This document shows positions 8,024 to 16,066 of a stretch of 64,000 nt of DNA, piece after piece (positions within the stretch are counted from its first letter, which is position 1; every line of letters begins with the position of its first letter). Where the stretch lies: NCBI GenBank assembly GCA_048499455.1, contig JASNZV010000031.1, positions 1 through 64,000 on the forward strand. The letters are read 5' to 3'. The position numbers were made by a program, and so were the translations under genes. This stretch comes from CFX5 sp023384495 (lineage in GTDB: Bacteria > Chloroflexota > Anaerolineae > Caldilineales > Caldilineaceae). The notes beneath the pieces are model-generated. The model searched no databases and was not told the DNA's origin. It saw only the letters and a list, made by a program, of their open reading frames with translations.

Positions 8024-9163
8024 TTAGCGTTGCACCAGCGGCAGATAGAGATGGGAGTTGGGCGCGCATCCGTCGCTGCCTGGTGAACAGGCTATGCTTA
8101 TTCGCCCAGACTGCGCCGTTGCAGCCAGCGCAACTCCGTCGCGATCCGCGATCGAGTCTATCTTGACCGCCAGTGGGGTGTTTAGCTCAGTCGAGTGCAA
8201 AATTTCAAAACCGAGGCTGGCGATGGCGGCATCCGCGTGAATGCCACTTGCGGCTACACCGGCGAGCTGAACCAGACCAGACTCGGCCAGGTTGCAGAGG
8301 ATCAGGTCAAACCGATCGCTGACCGGGCAAGAAACGGCGCGCAGCGCGTCTGCATCGTATTGCACATCGACGCTAAAGACACCAACCGCGGTTAGGTCAG
8401 AGACGCCGAGCAGTTCGAGCGGCGCATCGACGGTTGTCTGGCCATCCACCACCGTCACCATACCTGCGCGCACCACAATGTCGCCTGGCTCGGGGGTCGC
8501 GGTAGCCGTCGGGTTGAGGGGTGTCTCGACCGGTGGCGCGGTTGGGGAAGCCATCGGCGTTGCCGTCGCTGCGCTGTCGCAACTTTGGAGCGTGATGTCA
8601 TCCAGATAGTTGACCAATGTTTCCCCGGCGCCGTTGTTGTACACATTGAAATAGAGCACAATCGACTGGCCGCGCAAATCAGTGAGGTCAAACGTACGTT
8701 GGATCCACTGGTCATCGCCCGGCCCATTCTTTCGTTCGAGCCGGCGCAACACGGTCAAATTGGGGCGCAACGCGAGGAGTTCTCGATAGTCACCGCTGTC
8801 ACCGGTGGGGCCGGGTCGCTCCCAGTAGGTGAGCAGAATCTGCGCAGCGCCGGCGGGAAGGGTCGCGGTTTGGTAGGCTGACGAGTGGGAAAGTGTGTTG
8901 TTGCCGGCGGCAATGCCTAGGCGTAGGGCATGTGCGCCCCCATAGACTGGCGCGGAGATAACCGCTGCCTGCGCAGGCGTGGGGCCAAACTGCCAGCCGC
9001 CACCTGTTTCTAGGTCGCCATTGATCAGAAGTTCCTGGCATGCACTCATGGCCTGCGTGGCCGTGGCGCTTGGTTTGCGCGCAAGGACGCCGGCAAGCGC
9101 TCCTTGCGCCAAGGGCATGACGGCGCTCAGTGGTTGGCCGACCAGCAAGGCAGCGAGAACCAA
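8024..9163 (-). CDS. Secreted carbohydrate-binding-like protein with cohesin-like domain and LPLVxR tail
   Basis: The first non-overlapping start codon is a TTG at 9163, but it falls in the middle of what looks like a signal peptide; the upstream in-frame codons read RRLCRRIAIL before VLAALLVGQPLSA. A CTG at 9238, preceded by GGGGAG, would restore the whole signal, so the true start is uncertain. The mature protein has a jelly-roll-like domain (ELLINGDLETGGGWQFG ... YLDDITLQSC, about 45-195), a Pro/Thr linker, a cohesin-like domain (about 225-355), and ends in HLYLPLVQR. Its cohesin-like domain could bind the dockerins of the neighbouring operon. That is inference, since cohesin and dockerin specificity cannot be read here. 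Confidence 0.75.
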   Translation of the reverse strand: MVLAALLVGQPLSAVMPLAQGALAGVLARKPSATATQAMSACQELLINGDLETGGGWQFGPTPAQAAVISAPVYGGAHALRLGIAAGNNTLSHSSAYQTATLPAGAAQILLTYWERPGPTGDSGDYRELLALRPNLTVLRRLERKNGPGDDQWIQRTFDLTDLRGQSIVLYFNVYNNGAGETLVNYLDDITLQSCDSAATATPMASPTAPPVETPLNPTATATPEPGDIVVRAGMVTVVDGQTTVDAPLELLGVSDLTAVGVFSVDVQYDADALRAVSCPVSDRFDLILCNLAESGLVQLAGVAASGIHADAAIASLGFEILHSTELNTPLAVKIDSIADRDGVALAATAQSGRISIACSPGSDGCAPNSHLYLPLVQR

Positions 9164-9496
9164 AATGGCGATCCTACGACATAGGCGACGGACAGATCCA
9201 TTGTTTCCGCTGATGGCGCCTGCGTTATTGCGAGACAGTCTGCGTCTCCCCGTTTATTATGAGCGGTGTTGAGTACAACACCGCCATCCTCGATAAAGCC
9301 ATTCTCGATCGCGGTGGGCTGCGAGATCGTGGCAGCCCATTCGCGCGCAACGTATTATACCGCAGGCGGTGATGCACAAAGCGACGTTCCATCCACGTTT
9401 GTGCGCGCCTGCTCGACGCTTTGCCTACGCCGGCAGGTTGATTTGAAATATATGCAGCAACTACCCTTTGAACATTTGTTCAGCAGCGCGTTAGCC
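9164..9496. other. Intergenic region with a GAAC-N4-GTTC palindrome
   Basis: No convincing gene. Bases 9164-9253 may include the 5' end of the preceding minus-strand gene if it starts at a CTG. A perfect LexA-type palindrome lies at 9470-9481, just after the stop of the MoaD-like gene. Open frames here lack a ribosome site and any recognisable domain. Confidence 0.5.
9470..9481. promoter_or_regulatory. Candidate LexA (SOS) box
   Basis: GAACATTTGTTC is a perfect match to the GAAC-N4-GTTC pattern of Gram-positive-type LexA boxes. Unlike the sites at 15747 and 37233 it is not embedded in a recognisable -35/-10 pair and lies 16 bases downstream of a stop codon, so it may be fortuitous. Confidence 0.35.
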
Positions 9497-9799
9497 TCAC
9501 CGTTGCCCGCCCGCCATCGCGCCCACGATCAGGAACGGCTCGGCGCCGGTTGCCACGGCGTCGGGCAAGGGCGCGTCGGGCGGCTCGTGCGACAAGTCCT
9601 GCTCGCAGGCAAAAAAACGGATGAAGGGCCGACGCCGATGCGTGGCATGGTCGCGGATTGTACCCCGTAGCGCCGGATATTGCGCTTCGAGCGAGTCCAA
9701 GACCGAACGCTGCGTGATCGGCCCCTCGACCGCAAGCATGATTTCGCCGCTGGTCTGCGCCAGTCTGCGCAGATGGGTTGGAATCTTGACTCGAATCAT
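9497..9799 (-). CDS. MoaD/ThiS-like ubiquitin-fold small protein
   Basis: 100 residues with a GGGAG ribosome site. The beta-grasp pattern MIRVKIPTHLRRLAQTSGEI, then SVLDSLEAQYPALRG and a late EPFLIVGAMAGG segment fit MoaD/ThiS sulfur carriers. These normally end in an exposed Gly-Gly that is adenylated and thiocarboxylated. Here GG is followed by two more residues (GGQR), so it may be processed, or may use another chemistry. There is no moaE, moeB or thiF nearby. A BNR beta-propeller gene, a partner often seen beside such proteins in Chloroflexota in my experience, lies about 1.3 kb upstream on the same strand, separated by two other genes. Confidence 0.75.
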   Translation of the reverse strand: MIRVKIPTHLRRLAQTSGEIMLAVEGPITQRSVLDSLEAQYPALRGTIRDHATHRRRPFIRFFACEQDLSHEPPDAPLPDAVATGAEPFLIVGAMAGGQR

Positions 9800-9885
9800 T
9801 GGTCTCCCTCATTTTTGAGTGCGGAATTTCCCACTCGATCCCCTCGCCGGTCGACCGCTGGCGGCGGAGGCGGCGATCGAGCGAA

Positions 9886-10344
9886 TCAGCTCGCCGCTTG
9901 CGTCACAAGCGCGCTGATTCGCGCCTCTTCGGTGGTGGTCAACTCCTTCAGCGCAAAGGAGGTTGGCCACATGGCGCCATCGTCGAGGTTCGCCTCATCA
10001 CTGAAGCCGAACGTTGCATACCTTGCGTTGAACTTCTGCGCGCTTTGGAAGAAACAGACGACTTTACCCTCCTTGTTGGCATAGGCGGGCATCCCATACC
10101 AGGTTTTTGGCAAGAGGGCTGGCGCGCTGGCTTTGATGAGCGCATGGAGGCGCGTGGCCATGGTGCGATCCGGTTCCGACATCTCGGCGATCTTTGCGAG
10201 CACGTCGTTTTCCCCTTCCGCCTTGTTCTTATTTGCGCGCGCTTCCGCCTTCAACTCTTTGGCGCGCTCCTTCATCGCGGCTCGTTCCTCGTTTGTGAAG
10301 CCCTCGGCAGACTTCTGAGTAGCCTTCTTTGCCGGCTGGCTCAT
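9886..10344 (-). CDS. DUF1801 (YdhG-like) protein
   Basis: Start 10344 follows a strong GAGGAGG site; a longer in-frame start at 10485 has no such support. The 152-residue product has a charged, Ala/Lys-rich N-terminal helix (ERAAMKERAKELKAEARAN). A DUF1801 domain follows: MATRLHALIKASAPALLPKTWYGMPAY..., GKVVCFFQ, and the C-terminal FGFSDEANLDDG and SFALKEL. Members of this fold include small iron-chaperone-like proteins, but the biochemical role is not established. The charged N-terminal extension could mediate nucleic-acid or protein contact. Confidence 0.8.
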   Translation of the reverse strand: MSQPAKKATQKSAEGFTNEERAAMKERAKELKAEARANKNKAEGENDVLAKIAEMSEPDRTMATRLHALIKASAPALLPKTWYGMPAYANKEGKVVCFFQSAQKFNARYATFGFSDEANLDDGAMWPTSFALKELTTTEEARISALVTQAAS

Positions 10345-10583
10345 AAAAACCTCCTCACGTTGATTCGTGCTCAAAATCTCACACAGTTCGGGGTAGGTCA
10401 CTCTTCCCACTAGCTCGGCGTGCAAGTGAGCACGCCGCTGTGGGGTTGGGTGGTGAACTACATGAATTGGCTCGTTGCCGCTCAATAGCAGTGGCGCGGC
10501 AATCGCGCGGCACGAATAAGAGACCCACCGCGTCTAACCCGCCGGCGGCCGCACAATTTTGAAAATTGCCCCAAAGAGATCGG

Positions 10584-11006
10584 TTAGGGCAACGATGCGG
10601 CCAATCGAGCGGTTCTCATTGCCTTCACCTGTTTCAAGGTAGGGTCGTTTTTGAGCCGTGTATATTCGACTGATTCTTTGGCATAGAGGGTGATTTTGGA
10701 TTCGCCGTCGAAATGAATTCCCCACCCATAGCTCTTGCCAAGCGGGGACGAACGTAGACAAGGCTGCCCTCTAGAAAAAAACTCCACGCGCCTACGCTCC
10801 AGTTCCGCTGGTTCGATTTCGTTTTTGGCGGCGTAGATCGCAAAGATGATGTCATCCGAAGTGTATTGATAGGGATGGTCGTGAATCATTTCGTACTGCA
10901 TTCTGGCGATAGTCTTCGCCCGTTTTTCTGGTGGCGCCAGGCCAGCTTCACTTTTGCAGTCGTCAGCCACTTCGATAAACGCATTGGTGTAATTGGTCGA
11001 GTGCAT
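10584..11006 (-). CDS. DUF6157 family protein
   Basis: 140 residues, recognised from the pattern STNYTNAFIEVADDCK, the central RMQYEMIHDHPYQYTSDDIIFAIYA and the late GWGIHFDGESKITLYAKES. A GGAG site precedes the ATG. The family is small, cytosolic and of unknown function. The expected C-terminus (LKNDPTLKQVKAMR) is present and is followed by a short unconserved tail. It is probably monocistronic. Confidence 0.78.
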   Translation of the reverse strand: MHSTNYTNAFIEVADDCKSEAGLAPPEKRAKTIARMQYEMIHDHPYQYTSDDIIFAIYAAKNEIEPAELERRRVEFFSRGQPCLRSSPLGKSYGWGIHFDGESKITLYAKESVEYTRLKNDPTLKQVKAMRTARLAASLP

Positions 11007-11092
11007 AGATAGCTCCTTGGTGATGTGGGCAGGGAGCCAAAGCCAGAGGCAGGGAGACAGAACGTGTCTCTCTGTCTCTGGCTCCGCCTGTT

Positions 11093-12205
11093 CTACAACA
11101 CCTGTGCTTCAACCGACATCACAGCCGGAAAATCGCGCACAATGGCGGTCCAACTGTCGCCTGAATCGGTGGATGCATAGACCTGCCCACCCGTAGTGCC
11201 GAAGTAAACACCACAAGAATCGAGCGAATCCACGGTCAGTGCATTGCGCAAGATATTGACATAGCAGTTGCTCTGCGGTAGCCCGTTGGTGAGCGCCTCC
11301 CACTCGTTGCCGCCAGTGCGGCTGCGGTAGACACGCAACTTTGCATCGGGCGGATAGTGTTCCGAATCACTCTTGATCGGGATGACGTAAACAGTCTCAG
11401 GTTCATGGGCGTGAACGGCAATGGGGAAGCCAAAATCACTCGGCAGATTGCCGCTGACCTCATGCCACATCCCGCCGGCGTCGTCGCTGCGCATGATATC
11501 CCAGTGTTTCTGCATAAAGAGCACGTTGGGGCGCGCCGGGTGCATAGCAATGCTGTGAACGCAGTGGCCGACATCGGCGTCCGGATCGGGCAGTTCGTAC
11601 TCCGACTTAAGCCCCTTGTTGATGGGCAGCCAGGTTCCGCCGCCATCGTCGGTGCGGAAGGCGCCGGCGGCTGAAATGGCGACAAAGATGCGATTGGGGT
11701 CATTCGGGTCGAGCACGATGGTATGCAGACACATGCCACCCGCGCCAGGCTGCCAGAGGTGACCCTTGACCTCGCGCAGCCCAGACAATTCCTGCCACGT
11801 CTTGCCCCCATCACCGGTGCGAAAGAGGGCGGCGTCCTCCACCCCGGCGTAGACAACGTCTGGGTCGGTGGGAGATGGCTTGAGATGCCAGACACGTTTG
11901 AACTCCCACGGGTGCTGGGTACCGTCGAAAAACTGGTGTGTGCCGGGGTCGCCTTCGTAGGCAAATTCGTTCCCCACCGGCTCCCATGTCTTGCCGCCGT
12001 CGTCGGAGCGCTGGATCAATTGCCCAAACCAGCCGGTGGACTGCGACGCATAGAGTCGATTGGGGTCTGCCGGCGAACCGACGATATGATACATCTCCCA
12101 GCCAGCAAAATGGGGGCCGTTGACCTCCCAATCCTTTCGCCTCTCATCCGATGTCAGGATGAATGCGCCTTTGCGCGTCCCAACCAATACTCTTACTTTG
12201 CCCAT
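11093..12205 (-). CDS. BNR/YVTN-repeat beta-propeller (sialidase-like fold)
   Basis: Start 12205 follows AAGGAGG at good spacing; an in-frame start at 12241 is not preferred. The 370 residues carry repeated Asp-box-like turns: RSDDGGKTWEPV, RTGDGGKTWQEL, RTDDGGGTWLPI, RSDDAGGMWHEV and ASTDSGDSWTAI. These form a six- or seven-bladed propeller. There is no signal peptide, and no sialidase Arg triad or catalytic Tyr/Glu pair can be assigned, so enzyme activity should not be assumed. Proteins of this type are often labelled exo-alpha-sialidase in error. Confidence 0.85.
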   Translation of the reverse strand: MGKVRVLVGTRKGAFILTSDERRKDWEVNGPHFAGWEMYHIVGSPADPNRLYASQSTGWFGQLIQRSDDGGKTWEPVGNEFAYEGDPGTHQFFDGTQHPWEFKRVWHLKPSPTDPDVVYAGVEDAALFRTGDGGKTWQELSGLREVKGHLWQPGAGGMCLHTIVLDPNDPNRIFVAISAAGAFRTDDGGGTWLPINKGLKSEYELPDPDADVGHCVHSIAMHPARPNVLFMQKHWDIMRSDDAGGMWHEVSGNLPSDFGFPIAVHAHEPETVYVIPIKSDSEHYPPDAKLRVYRSRTGGNEWEALTNGLPQSNCYVNILRNALTVDSLDSCGVYFGTTGGQVYASTDSGDSWTAIVRDFPAVMSVEAQVL

Positions 12206-12248
12206 TCTATGTCCTCCTTGATGATTATACCTCGTCGTCATTGCGCTC

Positions 12249-12333
12249 TATACTGAGCTCTGTTTGAAAACCGGAGTTACTTGAAGGAGTAAACGTTTTC
12301 ACAAACCCCGGTTTTCAAATCAACCGCAGTATA
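12249..12333 (+). repeat. 85-bp hairpin repeat, copy A
   Basis: It starts TATACTGAGCTCTG and ends CAACCGCAGTATA. Inside, TTTGAAAACCGG and CCGGTTTTCAAA form an inverted repeat around a loop of about 35 bases. Near-identical copies are at 35111-35195 and, inverted, 61434-61514. Confidence 0.85.
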
Positions 12334-12344
12334 ATCCTACGGCG

Positions 12345-13115
12345 TTACGCTGGCGGGGGCTGGACGATGCAAAAATTGGCGCCGGCCGGGTCGCTGAGCA
12401 CGGCCATACGCCCGTATTGCATGTCAAAGGCGGGGACCTGCAATTTGCCGCCAGCCGCCACCGCCCGCTCGATGGCGGCATCGGTGTTGTCCACACCAAA
12501 ATAACCTATCCAGTGCGGGGGGATGCCCTCCCACTGATGATCCATTTGCAAAACGCCGCACAACATGTCCTCACCCCGCTGCAGGATGTAATAGTCCATG
12601 CCCTCCATCTTGTTGGGTGTGGCGTTGAGCAAACTTCCGTAGAATTTACGCGCGGCGGCTGAATCCCGTGTATTGACTTCGCACCAGGCCATCGAGCCAT
12701 GCTCATATTCGACGGCGGAGCCGATATGGTTGGCGGCTTGCCACAACCCAAAGACCGGCCCAGTGGGGTCAGCACAGATCGCCATCACCCCCGAATCGCC
12801 GATTGTCATCGGCTCCACCATCACCTGGCCGCCCAATGTTTTGACCCGTTCGATATCGGCCGCGACATCATCGCTGGCAAAGTAGATCGTCCACACTGAG
12901 GGTTGCGGCGAATCGGGCGGCCAGATCGGACCAACGCCTGCTACATTGCGCCCCTGCGACTGCGCCATATGATAATGGCCGAAGTCGGGGCCGGTGTCGA
13001 TGAATTCCCAGCCAAAGACTTGCCCATAGAAGGACTTGGCGACATCAAGATCGGGCGTCGCCAGGTCCATCCAGGTTGGCTCGCCGGCACTGCGCTTGGT
13101 AGTCCGAGTAGTCAT
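12345..13115 (-). CDS. VOC (glyoxalase/bleomycin-resistance fold) protein with two domains
   Basis: Start 13115 is fixed by a GGGGAG site; the longer frame from 13223 has none. The 256 residues contain two VOC modules. The first (about 10-125) reads PTWMDLATPDLDVAKSFYGQ ... DPTGPVFGLWQ; the second (about 140-254) reads SMAWCEVNTRDSAAARKFYG ... DPAGANFCIVQ. Two fused modules match the CFP30B/27-kDa antigen group of uncertain substrate. It belongs to a run of small minus-strand genes of similar size between 12.3 and 15.7 kb. Confidence 0.87.
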   Translation of the reverse strand: MTTRTTKRSAGEPTWMDLATPDLDVAKSFYGQVFGWEFIDTGPDFGHYHMAQSQGRNVAGVGPIWPPDSPQPSVWTIYFASDDVAADIERVKTLGGQVMVEPMTIGDSGVMAICADPTGPVFGLWQAANHIGSAVEYEHGSMAWCEVNTRDSAAARKFYGSLLNATPNKMEGMDYYILQRGEDMLCGVLQMDHQWEGIPPHWIGYFGVDNTDAAIERAVAAGGKLQVPAFDMQYGRMAVLSDPAGANFCIVQPPPA

Positions 13116-13170
13116 TGTTTGCTCCCCTGATTTGAAAACCTCACATTGACTGATGATCCAGACGATAGAT

Positions 13171-13563
13171 CTACGCCCCAGGTAACGTGTAGTCGAAGAT
13201 GTATTGGTGTGCGCCATCGACACTCGTCAGCGAAAGTTGACCGGCAATGCCGGTCAACTGCCCCGCGCCAGAATCGGGGACAACGATAATCGAGAGTTGC
13301 TGTGCGCCGCGGTTCATGATCCCGTTGTGCTGAAAGACAAAGCTGCCCTGACGCCCGTGCAAAGTTCCCGTGACTTGCTCAATCGCCACATATCCCGCCG
13401 ACCCTTCGATGCTGGTCAGAGCGGTCAACATTTCGCCTTTGCCCACACCGCTCAGATCGCCGTAAAACTGTTTGCCCAGCGCCACCCGGCCCGGCAGGGC
13501 GTCCGGCGCTGACATGGGCTGCAGGCTGACGTCGAAGGTTCCGATAGCGCGCTCGGTGATCAT
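13171..13563 (-). CDS. DUF3224 family protein
   Basis: 130 residues from the ATG at 13563, which lies 2 bases after the stop of the upstream VOC gene, so translation is probably coupled. The family pattern is clear: ERAIGTFDVSLQP, ALGKQFYGDLSGVGKGEML, GSAGYVAIEQVTGTLHGR and SFVFQHNG, then a final YIFDYTLP strand. This is an allene-oxide-cyclase-like barrel of unknown function. The longer in-frame extension to 13749 is antisense-like shadow sequence of the VOC gene and is left out. Confidence 0.88.
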   Translation of the reverse strand: MITERAIGTFDVSLQPMSAPDALPGRVALGKQFYGDLSGVGKGEMLTALTSIEGSAGYVAIEQVTGTLHGRQGSFVFQHNGIMNRGAQQLSIIVVPDSGAGQLTGIAGQLSLTSVDGAHQYIFDYTLPGA

Positions 13564-13565
13564 GG

Positions 13566-13952
13566 CTACCCTACCTTGGTGGCGATCCACCAGGTTGTGC
13601 CGCCGGCGTCTTTGACGCCGCCACGCTTGTCGGCATCCTCTTTTTTCACCGGCGCCTGCACCGAGGTTGCGCCGGCAGCCAACGCCCGTTGATAGGCAGC
13701 GTCCACATCCTGCACATACACATGGACATGAGATGGAACCGGAGGCCACCCCTCAGCGCCATCGGCGAGCATGAGGACGGTGTCATCCAGACGCACCTCG
13801 GCGTGCATCACTTTGCCGTTGGCGTCGGGAAATCGGCGCAACGTAACGGCGTCAAAGGTGCGTTGCAAGAAGTCGATGGTCGCGCTTGCGTCATTCACAA
13901 TCAAATAGGGCGAGACGCTGTTGTAGTTTTCCGGTTTGTAGATGGTGGACAT
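13566..13952 (-). CDS. VOC family protein, PhnB-like
   Basis: 128 residues: NSVSPYLIVNDASATIDFLQ, RFPDANGKVMHAEVRL, DDTVLMLADG, then the second half VHVYVQDVDAAYQRALAAGA and GGVKDAGGTTWWIAT. This is the usual single VOC unit of PhnB-like proteins. The gene is followed after 2 bases by the DUF3224 gene, so the two form a two-gene operon. Confidence 0.87.
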   Translation of the reverse strand: MSTIYKPENYNSVSPYLIVNDASATIDFLQRTFDAVTLRRFPDANGKVMHAEVRLDDTVLMLADGAEGWPPVPSHVHVYVQDVDAAYQRALAAGATSVQAPVKKEDADKRGGVKDAGGTTWWIATKVG

Positions 13953-14027
13953 ACGTTCTCCTCTGGAAGGGCGCCCGAAACTTTTGCATGGCTATAGTTG
14001 AGCGAATTCGTCCTACATTCACCGACC

Positions 14028-14630
14028 CTACCCCCACTCTTCTCGCCGGTTGGTCCACGGAAAGGGCATATCGGGCGCGGACACACCGAGGGCGCAGCAG
14101 AGCGGCTCCCATCCATCCGTGGCGCGCCATACGAGCAGACGGTGCGGCGCGACAGCCTGACGCACCGCGTCATTGTGTCGCTCGTAAGCGGCCATCAAAT
14201 TGACCGGGTCGTCCCACCCCTTGTCACCTACGAAGCGCTCCAGCAGATCAGTCAGGCCGCTCCCTTCTTTCCAGCCGGGCGCCAACGCCATGCGAGCGAC
14301 CGGGAGGATGGTTGCGTTGGCGCTCTCCCACCATGTCTTGGCCGAGTCGCGCAGCGAGAGAAGCACGAATGCATCGGGATAGGCTTCACTGAGTTCGCGC
14401 CAGAACATCGACGCCGGCCAATCCACCGCGGCGATATAACCCCCAAACACCTGCTCCCAATCGGGTGTTTGACCCGCCAAGGCCTGTTCCCAGCCGCTGC
14501 CCAGGTCAAAAGGGTGGCCGGGAATCGTGCTCATGTGGTGAACGCGGCCGCCCAGCAGATGTTCGAGCGCGACGGTGAGCGAGGCTGTGCCCGTGCGGGG
14601 TAGGCCCGCGCCGACGACGCGCAGGGTCAT
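14028..14630 (-). CDS. Sulfotransferase-like P-loop protein
   Basis: 200 residues. The 5'-phosphosulfate-binding loop is visible as AGLPRTGTASLTVALE (residues 8-23). The family's second half is also present (DAFVLLSLRDSAKTWWESAN and a late DPVNLMAAYERHNDAVR helix). It overlaps the upstream gene by 4 bases (ATGA), so it is the second gene of a two-gene operon. It is shorter than PAPS sulfotransferases of known function, and the acceptor cannot be predicted. Confidence 0.82.
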   Translation of the reverse strand: MTLRVVGAGLPRTGTASLTVALEHLLGGRVHHMSTIPGHPFDLGSGWEQALAGQTPDWEQVFGGYIAAVDWPASMFWRELSEAYPDAFVLLSLRDSAKTWWESANATILPVARMALAPGWKEGSGLTDLLERFVGDKGWDDPVNLMAAYERHNDAVRQAVAPHRLLVWRATDGWEPLCCALGVSAPDMPFPWTNRREEWG

Positions 14631-15088
14631 GTTGTCTTCTTCACTGGGATATAGACCGACAGCTTCGAGCCTGGCTCATCCGGGTCGAAGGTCTCGCCAT
14701 ATCGTTCAAAATACGGGCCGGCCGCCTGTTGATAACCTGAGGTGGGGAGCCAGGTGCTAAAGATGTAATCAAACGTCTGTGAGATTGTGGGTAGCGTGGC
14801 CTCAAAGACAGCATAGGTATTGGCCGGCGCCTGCCAACTCGTCATGCCGGCGGGGAGTTCTCCGATCTGTGTCACAGATTCACCGGCCATATAATCCATC
14901 TTGCCAGCTTCCATATCAAAATTATCCATCAAGCCATAGCTGACGCCGGGTTCGGCCAGGTGTGGCGCCTCACCCATCCGTGGGCCAAACTGCTGCCACA
15001 GAGCGGGAATCTCCGGGGTCATCGGCTGGGTTTTGATCGCCAGGCCGACAACGGTAAAGGCTGGTTTGGTGACAAATTGGGGCTGCAT
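14627..15088 (-). CDS. GyrI-like small-molecule-binding protein
   Basis: 153 residues with the AraC effector-binding/GyrI fold: QFVTKPAFTVVGLAIKT, WQQFGPRMGE, SYGLMDNFDMEAGKMDYMAG, LPAGMTSWQAPANTYAVFEA and a C-terminal KLSVYIPVK strand. It has no DNA-binding domain, so it is a stand-alone ligand-binding or hydrolase-like member. A GAGGA site precedes the ATG. It overlaps the sulfotransferase gene by 4 bases. Confidence 0.85.
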   Translation of the reverse strand: MQPQFVTKPAFTVVGLAIKTQPMTPEIPALWQQFGPRMGEAPHLAEPGVSYGLMDNFDMEAGKMDYMAGESVTQIGELPAGMTSWQAPANTYAVFEATLPTISQTFDYIFSTWLPTSGYQQAAGPYFERYGETFDPDEPGSKLSVYIPVKKTT

Positions 15089-15217
15089 TGAATCCTCCTC
15101 ATTGAACCACGCTTAGCGACCATTAGACTCTAAACTCTTTATTCGACTGATGGATCCTTCTTGCGTATGTCTCGTCCTGTTCGGCTGTGGCCAAGGCCAC
15201 GCCTGCACTCGTCGTTT

Positions 15218-15694
15218 CTAGCCCTTGATGCTGCACAAGGCCTGGCGGATCTCGCCCAGATGATAGGCCGTATGGACAATGGCGGCGATGGCGCCGCCGA
15301 TCTCGCGCTCGCTGGGCCATTCGGTCGTGTCGGCAACAAGCGCCTTGATGCGGTCGTAACTGGCGCGCAGATCAGCCTTCAGCGCTTCCCACTCATCCGG
15401 CGAGACAGCGCTTGTCTCGCGCCAGATCTTCCCCCAATCCTGCGGTTCAAACTGTTGCGTCCGCACCGCCTTCTCCAATACATCAAGGTAAAAGGCCACA
15501 TGCTTGACCTGCGCCGCTAGCGTTGCACATTTACCGCCCACAGGAATAGACGCTTCCGCAGCCGAAATCGTCGCGAGCGTTTCAAACATCGATGTGCCGG
15601 GGTCGAGAAAGTAGCCGTGGACGTTGTCAAATGCCTCATCGAGCAGGTCATAGAGCGCCCGGCTGAAATGTTCAACCTCAATTTGAGTGGGCAT
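15218..15694 (-). CDS. DinB-like protein under a LexA-box promoter
   Basis: Start 15694 is set by a GGAGGAG site. The 158 residues form a four-helix DinB/DUF664-type bundle with candidate metal histidines in AAQVKHVAFYLDVLE and IVHTAYHLGEIRQ. In Bacillus the founding dinB gene is DNA-damage inducible. Here the upstream region carries a near-consensus promoter with a LexA-like box inside its spacer (15741-15769), so SOS control is strongly suggested. The molecular role of this family (thiol-dependent transferases in some members) cannot be read from sequence. Confidence 0.83.
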   Translation of the reverse strand: MPTQIEVEHFSRALYDLLDEAFDNVHGYFLDPGTSMFETLATISAAEASIPVGGKCATLAAQVKHVAFYLDVLEKAVRTQQFEPQDWGKIWRETSAVSPDEWEALKADLRASYDRIKALVADTTEWPSEREIGGAIAAIVHTAYHLGEIRQALCSIKG

Positions 15695-15740
15695 GGCTCC
15701 TCCGCAAGCAGTGTGTTCGATAGACGGCAAACTCCCATAC

Positions 15741-15769
15741 AGTATAGAATATTTGTTCTAATTTGTCAA
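15741..15769 (-). promoter_or_regulatory. Sigma70 promoter with LexA-like box in the spacer
   Basis: On the minus strand: TTGACA (15764-15769), a 17-base spacer and TATACT (15741-15746). The spacer contains GAACAAATATTC (15747-15758), one mismatch from a perfect GAAC-N4-GTTC palindrome. The -10 lies 47 bases before the DinB-like ATG. A repressor bound there would block polymerase directly. The same arrangement recurs at 37227-37255. Confidence 0.82.
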
Positions 15770-16066
15770 CAGACGCGCACCCTATGAATGCCCCTTCAAC
15801 GATCAACGGTGTGCGACGCTCTACACAATGCGACTTTCCGTTAACATTAGCTCGTGGCTGAAGTTAAGATCAGAATGCCCCTACAATAATCGAGACCGCC
15901 CTTGCGAGCGGTCTCTTATCCCTTCGCCGAAGCTGCCGGCAACGGTTCAGGCGGTTGATACTGGGAAGTGCCCCAGGTACTATTGTTTTTGGTCACTGCA
16001 GTGACTTTGTAATGTCAGTCGCGGGTTACAACTCTGCGCAAGATTATGGGATGCCAGGCCCAACCC

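Noticed and set aside
9266..9670. Plus-strand open frame of 134 codons overlapping the MoaD-like gene
   Set aside because: Antisense to a supported gene for half its length, with no domain and no ribosome site.
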